From Labia minor (taxonomy: Eukaryota; Arthropoda; Insecta; Dermaptera; Spongiphoridae), in contig OY720345.1 of assembly GCA_963082975.1 (NCBI GenBank), positions 56,898,528 through 56,962,527 of the forward strand: a stretch of 64,000 nucleotides of DNA, read 5' to 3'. Positions 46,141 through 56,206 of this stretch are shown piece after piece (position 1 is the stretch's first letter; each line of letters starts with the position of its first letter). Below the pieces are notes generated by a model, which worked only from the letters and a program-made list of their open reading frames with translations, ran no database searches and was not told the origin of the DNA. The position numbers were made by a program, and so were the translations under genes.

Positions 46141-46502
46141 TCTTGAACAATTCACAAATATTTTTCTTCAATTTTTTATTTTTTTTAATCATCCAAAACA
46201 AAAAAAAATAATTCAAATAAATATTTTTAATTGTATTTCCTGAGGGAAAATCAAAATTAAAAAAAAAAAATGGCCAGAAAGAGATGCTAATAAATTTACA
46301 TAAAACGCAACCATACCATTAAAATTATTTTTATTTTTATAAATTTCTATCAAAGTTGATATGATTTAAACAATTTTTACAAACACAAATATTAAATAAA
46401 ATAAAATTATTTATAATATTTTTTTTTGTAATCTCTAATTATCATATAAATATATTGTATATTGTATTGTAAGCATTGCATTGTATTATATATTGTATTG
46501 AA

Positions 46503-46973
46503 CGAGAGCAGGTCAATAAGTCCGTGACTTTTGGAATGAATCTCAGGTTTTTGGATAAAAAATTATATTAATTTTCAACACAGTCTCCTTTGAGCTCTTT
46601 ACACTTCGTTTCTTCAATTTTTTATCCCTTCCAAAAAATAAGAATTGTCGAGGACATCAAAATAGGTATTTGTTTGTGAAATTATTTCATCGATGGAGTC
46701 AATCTTTTTCCGCCGAGCCATTTCTTCAGATTTGGAGACAAGACATAGTCCCTCGGGGCTAAATCCGGAGAATAGGGCGGATGAAGGAGCAATTAGTATC
46801 CCAATTGATGGATTTTCAGGGAAATTCACTTTTTTTCATTTTCTTCTCAAATCACGAAGTAGCCTGCTATTAATGTATGTCAAACAAAAACTAAAAGACC
46901 CATCTGGTTTAAATTTCGGCAGGAGTCGTAGTTAGTCTACTATTAATGGATGTCAAACAAAGATCTGTTCTCG
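46503..46973 (-). mobile_element. short mariner element, internally deleted
   Basis: One terminal repeat is CGAGAGCAGGTCAATAAGTC at 46503. The other, seen in inverse at the right edge, is CGAGAACAGATC next to TA. It shares long stretches with 54234-54714 in opposite orientation (TTTTTGGATAAAAAATTAT, CCTTTGAGCT, CCAAAAAATAAGA, ATTAATGGATGTCAAACAAA). About 470 bp against roughly 1.3 kb for an intact mariner. The right end abuts a (TA)n tract. Confidence 0.7.
46614..46829 (-). pseudogene. mariner transposase C-terminal remnant
   Basis: The last 27 residues of this frame (SIDEIISQ, TYFDVLD, SYFLEGIKN) are the characteristic end region of DD34D mariner transposases. The preceding part is out of frame with the catalytic ...SPDLAPSD-type motif, so at least one frameshift separates them. 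No catalytic residues remain in frame. Confidence 0.7.
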
Positions 46974-46999
46974 TATATATATATATATATATATATATA
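46974..46999. repeat. (TA)n microsatellite
   Basis: About 26 bp of uninterrupted TA directly at the mariner end, consistent with TA-targeted insertion followed by slippage. Confidence 0.8.
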
Positions 47000-48142
47000 A
47001 TATGATAATTAAATTAGTTTACTTTTAGTTTTTTTTTAAATTATTGATGAAATCTTATCAGAGTCAGTATTTGATAGTAATTCGATTTGACCCCCTCCAT
47101 CCCCAACAGTTTCTACTAAATTGAATAAAAAGATATAAAGCAATTCGGAATTTACATTATTATTAAATTAACAAATACATTTTTTTATTTTGTAATTAGA
47201 AAGTGAAATAAAAATTTTAATAATTAACAATTTTTTTGAATTTTTATTTTTTTTATCGCCTACGGCTGTCTGATTAAATAGGCAGGGTAGTTCACCTTCC
47301 CCTTCCCGTTTACGCGCTAAAAGGAATTTATATCTATATAAAATTTTAATTTATTATTCTTTTTAAAACGTACTTATAAATTAATATTTTAATTTATTTT
47401 TATGAAAAAAATTAAGATATTTAAAAATTTCATATAATTTTATAATAATTTTCTAAATTTGTCAAGATTTAAAAAACCTGTCATTAAAAAAAAACATTTA
47501 AGGCTATAATAATTGGTTAATTATAATAATATATAAAGATATAGTTAGTTATGGAAAGGGGGTGGGGAAGAGATGAAAAAAAATATTAATGAAGTTGCAA
47601 GCATAATTACTTAGGTATTTTAAATTCGTTATTTAAAAGTGATAGGAATTTTAATTCCAACCTTTTGAATTAAAAGTAATTTTTAATTAATTTATGAATG
47701 AAAGTTATATTTCCTAAAGTTTATTATTGTATTTAAATTGATATTAGAGCATTAGTCTGATAAGTGAATTTTATATGATAAATAAATATATGAAACAATA
47801 TATTTTTGTGTGATATATTTATTTCACCTCATTATCTATTATCTTTCTATTTTATTTCTATGCAATTAAATTCCTTTGTAGAGCTATGATTTATATTTAT
47901 ATATACTTACTAAAACACTTCATTAACAAGGAACACTATTTCTTCTAATATAAACATCCATTTTTATTTGATTGATAATATGTAAATTTAATAAAAATTC
48001 TTTTAAATTTTGATACATACTTTGATATAACTATATTACAGTGAAAAATAATAAACGATTAATTTCTTAGCTCTTAACCTATCAATTTTATTGCATGATA
48101 AAAAAATTGTCAGTTTATGTGTTTAATAAATTTTTTATTATT
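47000..48142. other. AT-rich non-coding DNA
   Basis: No gene. A small less AT-rich phrase at about 47258-47325 (CGCCTACGGCTGTCTG and CCCGTTTACGCGCTAAAAGG) resembles a transposon-edge sequence but is too short to assign. Confidence 0.5.
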
Positions 48143-48306
48143 AAAAAAATTTGACTTGATTTTTCATATGAATAAATAAAACTAAATGCTCCCAACGTTT
48201 TTCGTTGAATATGAAGTAATTCATCCATAAACTTTGACAGGCTTATAGAAAAATTATTTTATTCTTTCTTTTTAGTCCATTTGAAAAACGTTATTTTATA
48301 AAAAAT
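48143..48306 (-). repeat. family E dispersed repeat, copy 2
   Basis: The inverted partner of 37282-37425, 11 kb away. Contains in inverse GCTCCCAACG, ATTCATCCATAAACTTTGACAG, GGCTTATAGAAAAATTATTT and TTTTTAGTCCATTTG. The copies are similar enough to recognise by eye over about 140 bp. Confidence 0.65.
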
Positions 48307-49090
48307 TTTTATATTTATATTATTTAATTATTTGAAATAGATTTTCTGCTTAATCAGACAAATTTTAATAGGACTTAATATAATATTTTTAAATTATTGA
48401 AGTTAAATAATCAAACTATACGTACTAGTTATACTAATTTTGTTTTCCGAATGCTGAAAATGCGAATTACAAATATTTTTATCAATTTTATCGAAGTTCT
48501 TATACTTTTACATTAATAATATTTTTCATTTTAATTTTCACTCACAAATCTATATGATGAAGAATAGGCTTATGAGATATTCGTGTTCAAATTGAAAAAA
48601 TTATATTTGTAGTTTCCAAAAAAATTATTTTAAATTTGTATTTACAAATAAATAACAATATCATAGTTAAGCACTTGCTCTAGCATCTATATCATTTGAA
48701 TGATTACCTTTAAAATTTATATATCGATTATAATAAATTTCCATATGTATTTCTAAGGAAATTTAGAATTTCTTTTCTTTTTAAATATTTAAAAAAACAA
48801 TTTCAATTATTTATGTAATTTTATGTTTAGTGATATTTTTACAGAAAGTTTAATAAAATTTATTTTCATATAAAATGTGAATTATAAAATTATTTTATAT
48901 ACAATTATTATAAGAAACTAATACTAGAAAATATATAAATATAGGATATTATATGATTTATGTTAAGCTACAAAAATTTTATAATAATATTGATAATAAG
49001 TTAAAAATTCGGAATATAATTAAATAAAATATTTTCTTTATTTGGCATTTAGTTAAACCTTGAAAATACATTTATTAAATTTGGGTTAAC
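48307..49090. other. AT-rich non-coding DNA
   Basis: No gene or recognised element. Confidence 0.55.
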
Positions 49091-49276
49091 TTTTTTTACA
49101 ATCTCGCCAGACTGGCAATCACGCGCCAGCACGTAACGTGCCAAACACCCACTGGTTTGATAAATATTATTTATTAATTTTAATATATATTTTAATTAAT
49201 TAAATTTAATTTAAATATAATATATGTTAATTAATCAAATTCAAATTTGCGAGATAGTTGAATGGAGACACTCCAG
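49091..49276 (+). mobile_element. family A element A9, strongly internally deleted
   Basis: TTTTTTTACAATCTCGCCAG jumps directly to ACTGGCAATCACGCGCCAGCACGT and then continues to the normal end GCGAGATAGTTGAATGGAGACACTCCAG. Only the two outer parts of the element remain (about 186 bp). Confidence 0.75.
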
Positions 49277-49279
49277 ATT

Positions 49280-50706
49280 TTTTTTCTTATCGACTGCAAA
49301 TGAATTATGATAGTAACCAAGTTTGACGGGGATCGGATTGAATTTAAGACAATTTGTATGTATTTGTCACAAATCTTAATTATAAATCAAAATCAAATTA
49401 TTTTTAAAGAAGAAAATTAAAAAAAATTAAGTTAATTTTTTTTGATAAACTCATAGAAAAAGAATTAGAAGTTTATATTTATAGGGTGAAGTCAATAATA
49501 AAGAATCAAAGTTTTGAATTGAAAATTTAATAAAGACATATAATTACTCCATTTATTAAAAAATATTTACCTAAAGGGTTTCTAATTAATTAAATCGCAT
49601 TAGAATGCTAATGTCGCTAGATGAAAGAAAATATTGTGAAAAAAAACTTTTTTATTAGATGTATAAATTTAAATATATATATACTTATATAAATTAAGAT
49701 ATTAAAATATTTTTATTTTAAATTTTTACAAAGAACAAATTAAATTTCTTATATATTATTTTTGTATAGATATATCAATTCATACCTATTTTTGATTGCA
49801 CTTTTTTCTTTAAAATTATTCTCTTAATTAGTGAAACATTGTACAACGAACATGTCCTATAAAAATTCAATTCATTCATAAATATTGTCCGTTTAAATAT
49901 TTCAAGCCTGTTTATTTATGATATATCTTTCCTATGGAATTCATATTAAATGGAATATTTCAGATTATTTTATCGGATCATTTAACAAAAAGACACCAGT
50001 GGACCAATTAACCTAAATAATAATAAAATTTACTTTAATATATATATATATCTATATTGTAAAAATATAGAAAATTTTTTAAATAGTCTTTTTTTTAATA
50101 AATTGTATTATTTATTCAACCATTTTTGTGTTATACATGTATATCAACAGTAAAATTGTAATTTAGATTTAATTTAATCAAACCTAATTTTAATAAATAA
50201 TTTAATAAATAAAATAAAATATTTTTTTATTAATAACCTGTTTCTAAAATAAATACATATAAATACAAATATAAATAAAATGAATTCAAAATATTCACTT
50301 AATTTTATTGTTGATATTGACACAAAAAAAAAAATCAAGAATATTTATAAAAACTTGATAAAACTAAATAAATATTTGAATTTTTAGATTGAAATTTCAA
50401 TAAAAATACTTGTTTTAATAATTTCTGAGTCAAAGACATCATTTTCATCAATTCGCGTGTGTATCTGTGTGTGATCACACTATTAATAAAGTTTTCAAAT
50501 GTTATATTCAAAAATATACAACTCTTTCTTACCAATCAATACAATAATTTTGAAAGTGATCCTTACTTTCATAGCGTTTTTTTTGAAAAATTTATTATCT
50601 TTTGATCCTTTACTTTTTCGAAGAAAATAGTAATGTTAACTATTCTATCTTTGGTAACCTTTAATTATTTTTTTTATTCATTTCTTGACTTTAATTTTTA
50701 CTATGA
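49280..50706. other. AT-rich non-coding DNA
   Basis: No gene. The minus-strand 66-codon frame at 50335-50535 is low complexity. A fragment near 49313-49340 (ACCAAGTTTGACGGGGATCGG) resembles a decayed transposon phrase. Confidence 0.5.
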
Positions 50707-50882
50707 AATGTCTGTCTCTCTCTCTGTGTGTGTGTGGGTGTGGGTGTGTATGTAGACAAGATTACGCAAAAACAGTTTGAGTTAGAATAATGAAATTTGG
50801 TACATATTGGTGTATTATTCAAAATTCGTAGTTTTTCTATCAACTTTTTAGAAATGTAGCTCATCCGGAAGAGGGAAAATTA
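50707..50882 (+). mobile_element. family A element A10, internal fragment
   Basis: A fragment without ends: a CT/GT microsatellite (about 50711-50750), then GTAGACAAGATTACGCAAAAAC, GTTAGAATAATGAAATTTGG, TTCGTAGTTTTTCTATCAAC and GTAGCTCATCCGGAAGAGGG. The order is that of the middle of complete copies. Confidence 0.7.
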
Positions 50883-52457
50883 CAGTTGTAAATGAAATTA
50901 ATAAAAACATACAAACAATAACTACTATATACCATTTTGGGGATATAGGGGGCGTGGCTATTCGATTAATATGATAATGAAACCGTTCAAAGATTAAAAT
51001 TGAATTTTATTTGTCATGAAATAAAAAAAAATTATTCAAAGGACAACAAATAATTAATAAATATTAATGTAAATATAAAATAAATAAATAAAATATTAAA
51101 AAATAAAAATTAAAAATGAATGAACATTTTTAAAATTGTTATTAATTAAGCAGCAACTCTCTCACCTACACAGTTTAGTGTAATGCCTTCCTTTTTCAAG
51201 ATGCAATGTAAACTAAATAAAATATTTTCTTTTTTTTATATATTTCAAGGGAATTGGCCGAGAGCTTTATCGTTCATTAGAAATGGAAACAGCCGAATTG
51301 TGCTGGCGTGTCCCGTTCGCCACTTTCAATAAATTATTTTTTTAACTTCACTTGCTCTCACTTGGCACAATAAATAAGTCATAATATCTCCTAAATATAT
51401 TATTATTATTAAATATTAAATTAAAATTTAAAAAATTAAAATTAATTTAAAATTAATAATCATTTATTAATGAAGGGATAGAATTGTATTATTTATTTAC
51501 CTAATGCAAATTAATTATTTATTTATTTTAAATTACAACAAATCTGAAACAAGAAGATATTAATGATAATATTTATTCTTAATTAATTAATTAATAAATA
51601 TTAAACTTAATAAATAAATAAACAGAAACAAGTCTTATGTAACATTAATTTAGTCTTAACATTAAAAACAAAATAAGCTTAGGAAATATGAGTGAGTGTA
51701 AAAATTAATTATTTATTTAAAATATCAAGCCTTATTTAGTAGATCAATTACAAAAAAATATTTTGTTTTTTTTTCATTAAAAATTAATTAATATGAAAAA
51801 CTAGTAAAATTCAATCTCAACAATAATATATATAATGAAATTAAATAAGAATAATAATTAATATTAATCCTACTATATCAGTAATAACTAATATAATGGG
51901 CGCCAAATTTTCAGTAGCTCCGATTGTATAAATATTGTTATTTATTATTTATTACTAACTACACTACAATTTCTTTCTTATGAACAATTAATTTAATTTT
52001 ATTTTCATTTTGTCATAAATTTAATTTAATTAAAATTGATTTCATATTTACCATTAATGTAAGTTTATAGGTAATAAACAAATATAACTTATATTTTTTT
52101 TTAATATGTTGGTTGTTCCTTTGATTTATACCTCTACGAAGGTTAGGTGCGGTAGCACAAAACCTTCATTAAGTTTGGCGACCGTGACTTGTAGGTACCT
52201 ATTCGTTTTATAAATGAATTTATTTTTACTTTCAATAGATAATAAATTAAATTAAATTATTATTATTATTGTAAATTTATATTTGTTAAATGCTAAAAAA
52301 ATATTTTATTTATATCAAAAATAGATACTTTTAAGAATATGATCTAATAATCTATAAATTAAATGAATTAAAATTGTATATATTAAGTATATGTATATAT
52401 GAACTTATTTAATTGTAAAAAATTTAAAAATATCTATTTTTGAATTTTTTGTTTAAG
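50883..52457. other. AT-rich DNA with two small islands
   Basis: A block at about 51240-51335 (GAATTGGCCGAGAGC, TTATCGTTCATTAGAAATGG, AACAGCCGAATTGTGCTGG) and one at about 52110-52205 stand out. The second contains the hairpin GAAGGTT-(17 nt)-AACCTTC (about 52138-52169). Neither is coding. They may be regulatory elements, with weak evidence. Confidence 0.4.
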
Positions 52458-52881
52458 TTTTTACTATCTCGCCAGAGATTGCGCAAAAACGGTTTAAGCT
52501 AGAATAATGAAATTTGGTATACGGGCATTATTCAATTTTTATCAACTTTAGAGAAATGTAGCTGGTCTGGAAGAGGGTCAATACCTACCACGTTTTTTTC
52601 CTCTAAACTGACCGTAAAAATAAAGATATATGTTTGATAGTTTTTCACATGTTTAAAAATTGTATAAAACTGCTATATATAGAATTTCAGCTTGTTGACT
52701 GGCAATCACGAGCAAGCACGTGACGTGGTGCAATCAACAAAGAGCCAAACACGCGCTGGTTTAATATTAATTTTATAATTAATTTTAATTTATAATTTAA
52801 TTAATTAAATTAAATTTAAATATAATATATGTTATTTAATCCAATTCAAATTTGCGAGATAGTCGAGTGGAGACACTCCAG
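52458..52881 (+). mobile_element. family A element A11, lacks the microsatellite segment
   Basis: The left end TTTTTACTATCTCGCCAGAGAT joins directly to TGCGCAAAAACGGTTTAAGC, removing the 5' block and the CA tract. The rest is intact: GGAAGAGGGTCAATACCTAC, AAACTGACCGTAAAAAT, CACGTGACGTGG, CACGCGCTGG, and the end GCGAGATAGTCGAGTGGAGACACTCCAG in two adjoining motifs. Confidence 0.8.
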
Positions 52882-53098
52882 ATTTTTTCAGTAAAATATT
52901 TATCGAGTAAATGTATATGCAACACTCACAACATATAAAAAAAACATCTTGATATAGAATTTTACAAACAAATGAATAACAAATTTAAACATTTATATAT
53001 TTGATTTCAAATTAATTTCAATTTAATTGGGTAAAATATTTACCTTATTTTATTAATATTAAATTAAAAGTTTATATTTTTAATAAGTATAAATGAAT

Positions 53099-53231
53099 TT
53101 GGTGGGTGGATAATGTGGGAAAGGATGTGAGAGAGATGGGATAAGATAGAGACTGGAAGGCTGTGGCTCAGAATAGGTATACTTGGAGGGTTGTGGTTGC
53201 TGCGGCCAAGAATTTCGAGTTCCGTAATTAA
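53099..53231 (+). pseudogene. non-LTR retrotransposon ORF2, C-terminal remnant
   Basis: In one frame the sequence reads WVDNVGKDVREMG, an in-frame stop, then DRDWKAVAQNRYTW followed by RVVVAAAKNFEFRN and a stop. This is the RWxDNVxxDLRxLG...DRxxWxxxAxDRxxWR signature at the end of many insect reverse-transcriptase polyproteins. Only this 40-odd codon tail remains and it has one nonsense codon. It belongs to the same broad group as the remnant at 43918-44160 but is better preserved. Confidence 0.7.
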
Positions 53232-54231
53232 AAAAAGTTTCATATAACGTTTACAAAAACTATTACCTATATTTGTATAATTTATTTGAAAAGTATTAGT
53301 TATAAATTATTATTATTATATATTTATACCTTATTATATTATTATAAAATATTAGTTATATTAAATATAACTATACAATATTTTTGTAGAATTATAAAAA
53401 TAATGTGTTTTGAGTTTTTATTAATTTATTTGTATCTTTCATTTCAAAAGTATTAAATAATAATTTATCAAATACTTTTGTTCTCTTTTTTTTCTTACAA
53501 TAAATATTGATGAAGTTTATGAGTGACTATAACTTTTATATATATAAAAATTGAGGGGGAAAATAAAATTTAATGATGATTGTTAAATTAAATACCTATA
53601 AACTTGATAGGTATATGTTACGTCGTCAGCGAAACGAGAAATAACAACCATTTGTTGGTTAGAGTAGATATTGTAGAAAAGGATAAAAAAGAAATTTATT
53701 TCTTATCATATTGTTTGCCGGCTTACTTATGTATCTTTCAATAAAAACAAATAGGAACAAAGGAGAGTTGATTCACGTATCACGCACTTAAATAACTATC
53801 CAAGCTCAAAAAGGCAGACAAAATGGACAAGTTGGTTTCTAAGATACAATGGATAAATAAATGTTCTGTAAGGTATTCTTTCCAATGGACAATTAACAAA
53901 AAATAAATTTCTCTATAAATTTCCTTGATAATTGAACATAAAAAAAAAATTATCATAATTAGAATCCAATGGAACGAGATCAAGAAATTTATCAGGAAAT
54001 ATTGATTAAAAAATTATTTCTTTTTTTTATTTTTGAATATTTAATTTAAATATTTTTCAAATATTTGAATAAACTTAATTTTTTTGATTGAGGGAGACAT
54101 ACAAATATGTTGTACTGATAGTATGGTTTATGACCTAAAATAATAATAATTAATAATTAACAAAATATAATAAAACATTAGAGAGGTTTAATAAATAACA
54201 ATAATAAAAAACAAAAAAAAATACAAGGGCA
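53232..54231. other. AT-rich non-coding DNA
   Basis: No credible gene. The minus-strand frame at 53780-53983 is low complexity and shows no domain. Confidence 0.5.
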
Positions 54232-54233
54232 GA

Positions 54234-54714
54234 TCAATAAGTCTGTGACTTTTTGAATTTCCTGTCACTTAAATGATTTGGCAACACTGCTCCTGAGAGC
54301 AGGCAACTATCAACTGACCTCTGTCGAAATTTGAACCAACTGGGTATTTTAGTTTTTGTTTGACATCCATTAATGCCAAACTACCTCGTGATTGGAGAAG
54401 AAAATCCATGAGTTGGGATACGAATTGCTCCCTCATCCGCACTATTCTCCGAAATTACCTTCGAGTGACTATTTCTTGTTTCCAAACCTGAGAAATGGCT
54501 CGGCGGAAAGAGATTTGACACCAACGATGAAATTATCTCACAACAAATCTATTTTCATGTCCTCGACTAATCTTATTTTTTGGAAGGCATAAATAAAAAT
54601 TGGAGCAAGATTAGAGTGTTTAAAGCTCAAAGGCGACTAAGTTGAAAAATAAAATAATTTTTTATCCAAAAACTGTTTCATTGAAAAAGTCACGGAGTTA
54701 TTGACATACCCTCG
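54234..54714 (+). mobile_element. short mariner element, internally deleted, both TIRs present
   Basis: Terminal repeats CAAGGGCAGATCAATAAGTC (left) and, in inverse, CGAGGGTATGTCAATAACTC (right) are bounded by TA (54232-54233 and 54715-54716). At 481 bp it is about one third of an intact mariner. It keeps a 5' piece with TTTGTTTGACATCCATTAATG and the 3' coding end. It is the plus-strand relative of 46503-46973. Confidence 0.8.
54392..54592 (+). pseudogene. mariner transposase C-terminal remnant
   Basis: The frame contains LLPHPHYSPKLPSSDYFLF, corresponding to the LPHPPYSPDLAPSDYHLF catalytic block of DD34D mariners. The final Asp is kept, but the DLA motif has become KLP. After about residue 35 the frame shifts: the neighbouring frame carries NDEIISQ..IYFHVLD and SYFLEGI with one stop. 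Inactive. Confidence 0.8.
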
Positions 54715-54716
54715 TA

Positions 54717-55379
54717 TTAAATAGCTACATATAAAAACTTACAATTTACATATTAAACATTAATTAAAAATATTAAATATATGCTTACATTCCAACAAAT
54801 AAATTATTATAAAAAATTTAATTCAGAAAATAAATAATAGAATAATTTTTGAAATTTTTAGAAGATATTTTTGATCAATTTATAGTTATTTTTATAGATT
54901 GTACATATAATAAAGATATTGATAGATGAGCCGTTTATTTTGAAAGTGGCCTTAGTCCATTTATACTTGAATTGATATATTTAAGGAAATTAAAAATAAA
55001 CATACTAATAAATTATACAGCTTAAATGTATCTGCAAAAGTGTTACATTTACAGTTTCTATTAAAATAAAGACTATTATTAAGTGAATATTATGCGTTTT
55101 TTTAGCAAAATAAATGGCGCATATAGATGTATAATATAGAATTAGTAAAGTAATTTTATTTTATTTAATCTCTTTTATTATTGAACCCCACATAATACAA
55201 TTAAATAATGCAAATTTCTTTTTTTTACGAATTTTATTTATTCATTTTTTTAAATCAATTTAGAATGACAGGCCCATTTTGAATTTGGAAGCAATTAAAC
55301 TTTCCATCTGCGAAAGAAGACTTCTATTGTTTTCGAATTGCTCTGCTCCATTTCTCATAAAATTAATTTTTTTAAACTA
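54717..55379. other. AT-rich non-coding DNA
   Basis: No gene. A less AT-rich shoulder begins at about 55260 and leads into the following island. Confidence 0.5.
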
Positions 55380-55830
55380 GAGCAGCCGACTGGCGAGTGC
55401 AATAGATGTGATTGTAACGGATTTTATCGAAGTGAATCAATATAAAAAATAAATAAATAAAAAAATAAAAAAAAAGCAAAAACAAAAACAAAAAAGTGGC
55501 CGGTTGCAATGTGTGCAATGTTAACTAGGGGCAGCCGGGAAGGCCCCCCAAAAGAGAAAGAAGCGGCGATGGCTCACGTCTCTATTAGGACCTCCGGAGC
55601 AGCGGCTCGCCGCTTGTAATCCGGCTGCCCCGTGTTTGCCACTAACGACATTCCAATTCAAATTGATTGGACCCGCCGGCCACCGACCGGTACCCGGTAC
55701 CCAGATACCGACAACGACTAATTAATGAAAGCGATAAGACCGACCCGGCCAACAGCCATCTCCAAAGTGACCGACGCCCGACACTTTAGCAACCATCCGA
55801 TTCAGTTTAAAACACCGCAGCTTTTCACAT
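55380..55830. promoter_or_regulatory. large GC island, candidate regulatory element or ncRNA locus
   Basis: A 450-bp island interrupted by an A-rich stretch at 55441-55494. It contains TGCAATGTGTGCAATG, a tandem GGTACCC (about 55690-55702), CCGCCGGCC, and AATTAATGAAAGCG (homeodomain-type). Its centre is the structured segment at 55528-55631. The 77-codon plus-strand frame at 55725-55958 runs out of the island into low-complexity DNA and shows no domain. Confidence 0.45.
55528..55631. ncRNA. candidate structured RNA with nested perfect stems
   Basis: Outer stem: GGGGCAGCCGG (55528-55538) with CCGGCTGCCCC (55621-55631), 11 perfect pairs. Inner stem: AAGCGGCGA (55561-55569) with TCGCCGCTT (55607-55615), 9 perfect pairs. 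Innermost: GCTC (55572-55575) with GAGC (55597-55600). An alternative hairpin AGCGG-ctcg-CCGCT competes with the inner stem. I recognise no known RNA family. The strand is undetermined because the stems pair on both. It could also be a palindromic regulatory DNA element. Confidence 0.35.
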
Positions 55831-56173
55831 TCTGGTTTTTGTTTAATCAATTCCTCTATTTTAAATGGACAATCTGGATAATATTTAATATATTTAGTGG
55901 AAGGGATTTTTTTTTTTTAATATTTTGTTTTTATTTTTATTTATTCCAATCCGGTTGATTAAACATTGGATTTAAATGAATATAAATCAAATTTCATTCG
56001 GGTTCATTTTTATTGCAAATGAATTTTAAAATTACATTAATTAAAAACGTTCTGCATCTTCTAAGATTAAAGAACACTTCTTAATAAGGAAAATAAATAA
56101 ATTTCTTAGATGGATAGATCATGCAAAAAAATTTCATGCAAATGAAGTTTAGTGCCAGGGATTTCTTTGCTGC

Positions 56174-56174
<1 letters not shown>

Positions 56175-56204
<30 letters not shown>
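56175..56204. repeat. A30 homopolymer
   Basis: Thirty consecutive A, preceded by GGATTTCTTTGCTGCC. It could be the poly(A) tail of a retroposed sequence whose body is too diverged to recognise. Confidence 0.7.

Positions 56205-56206
<2 letters not shown>

Noticed and set aside
45659..46155. Overlapping minus-strand frames of 73-124 codons
   Set aside because: They overlap in different frames across a GC island and run into TA-microsatellite DNA (YIYIYI tracts). No domain is visible.
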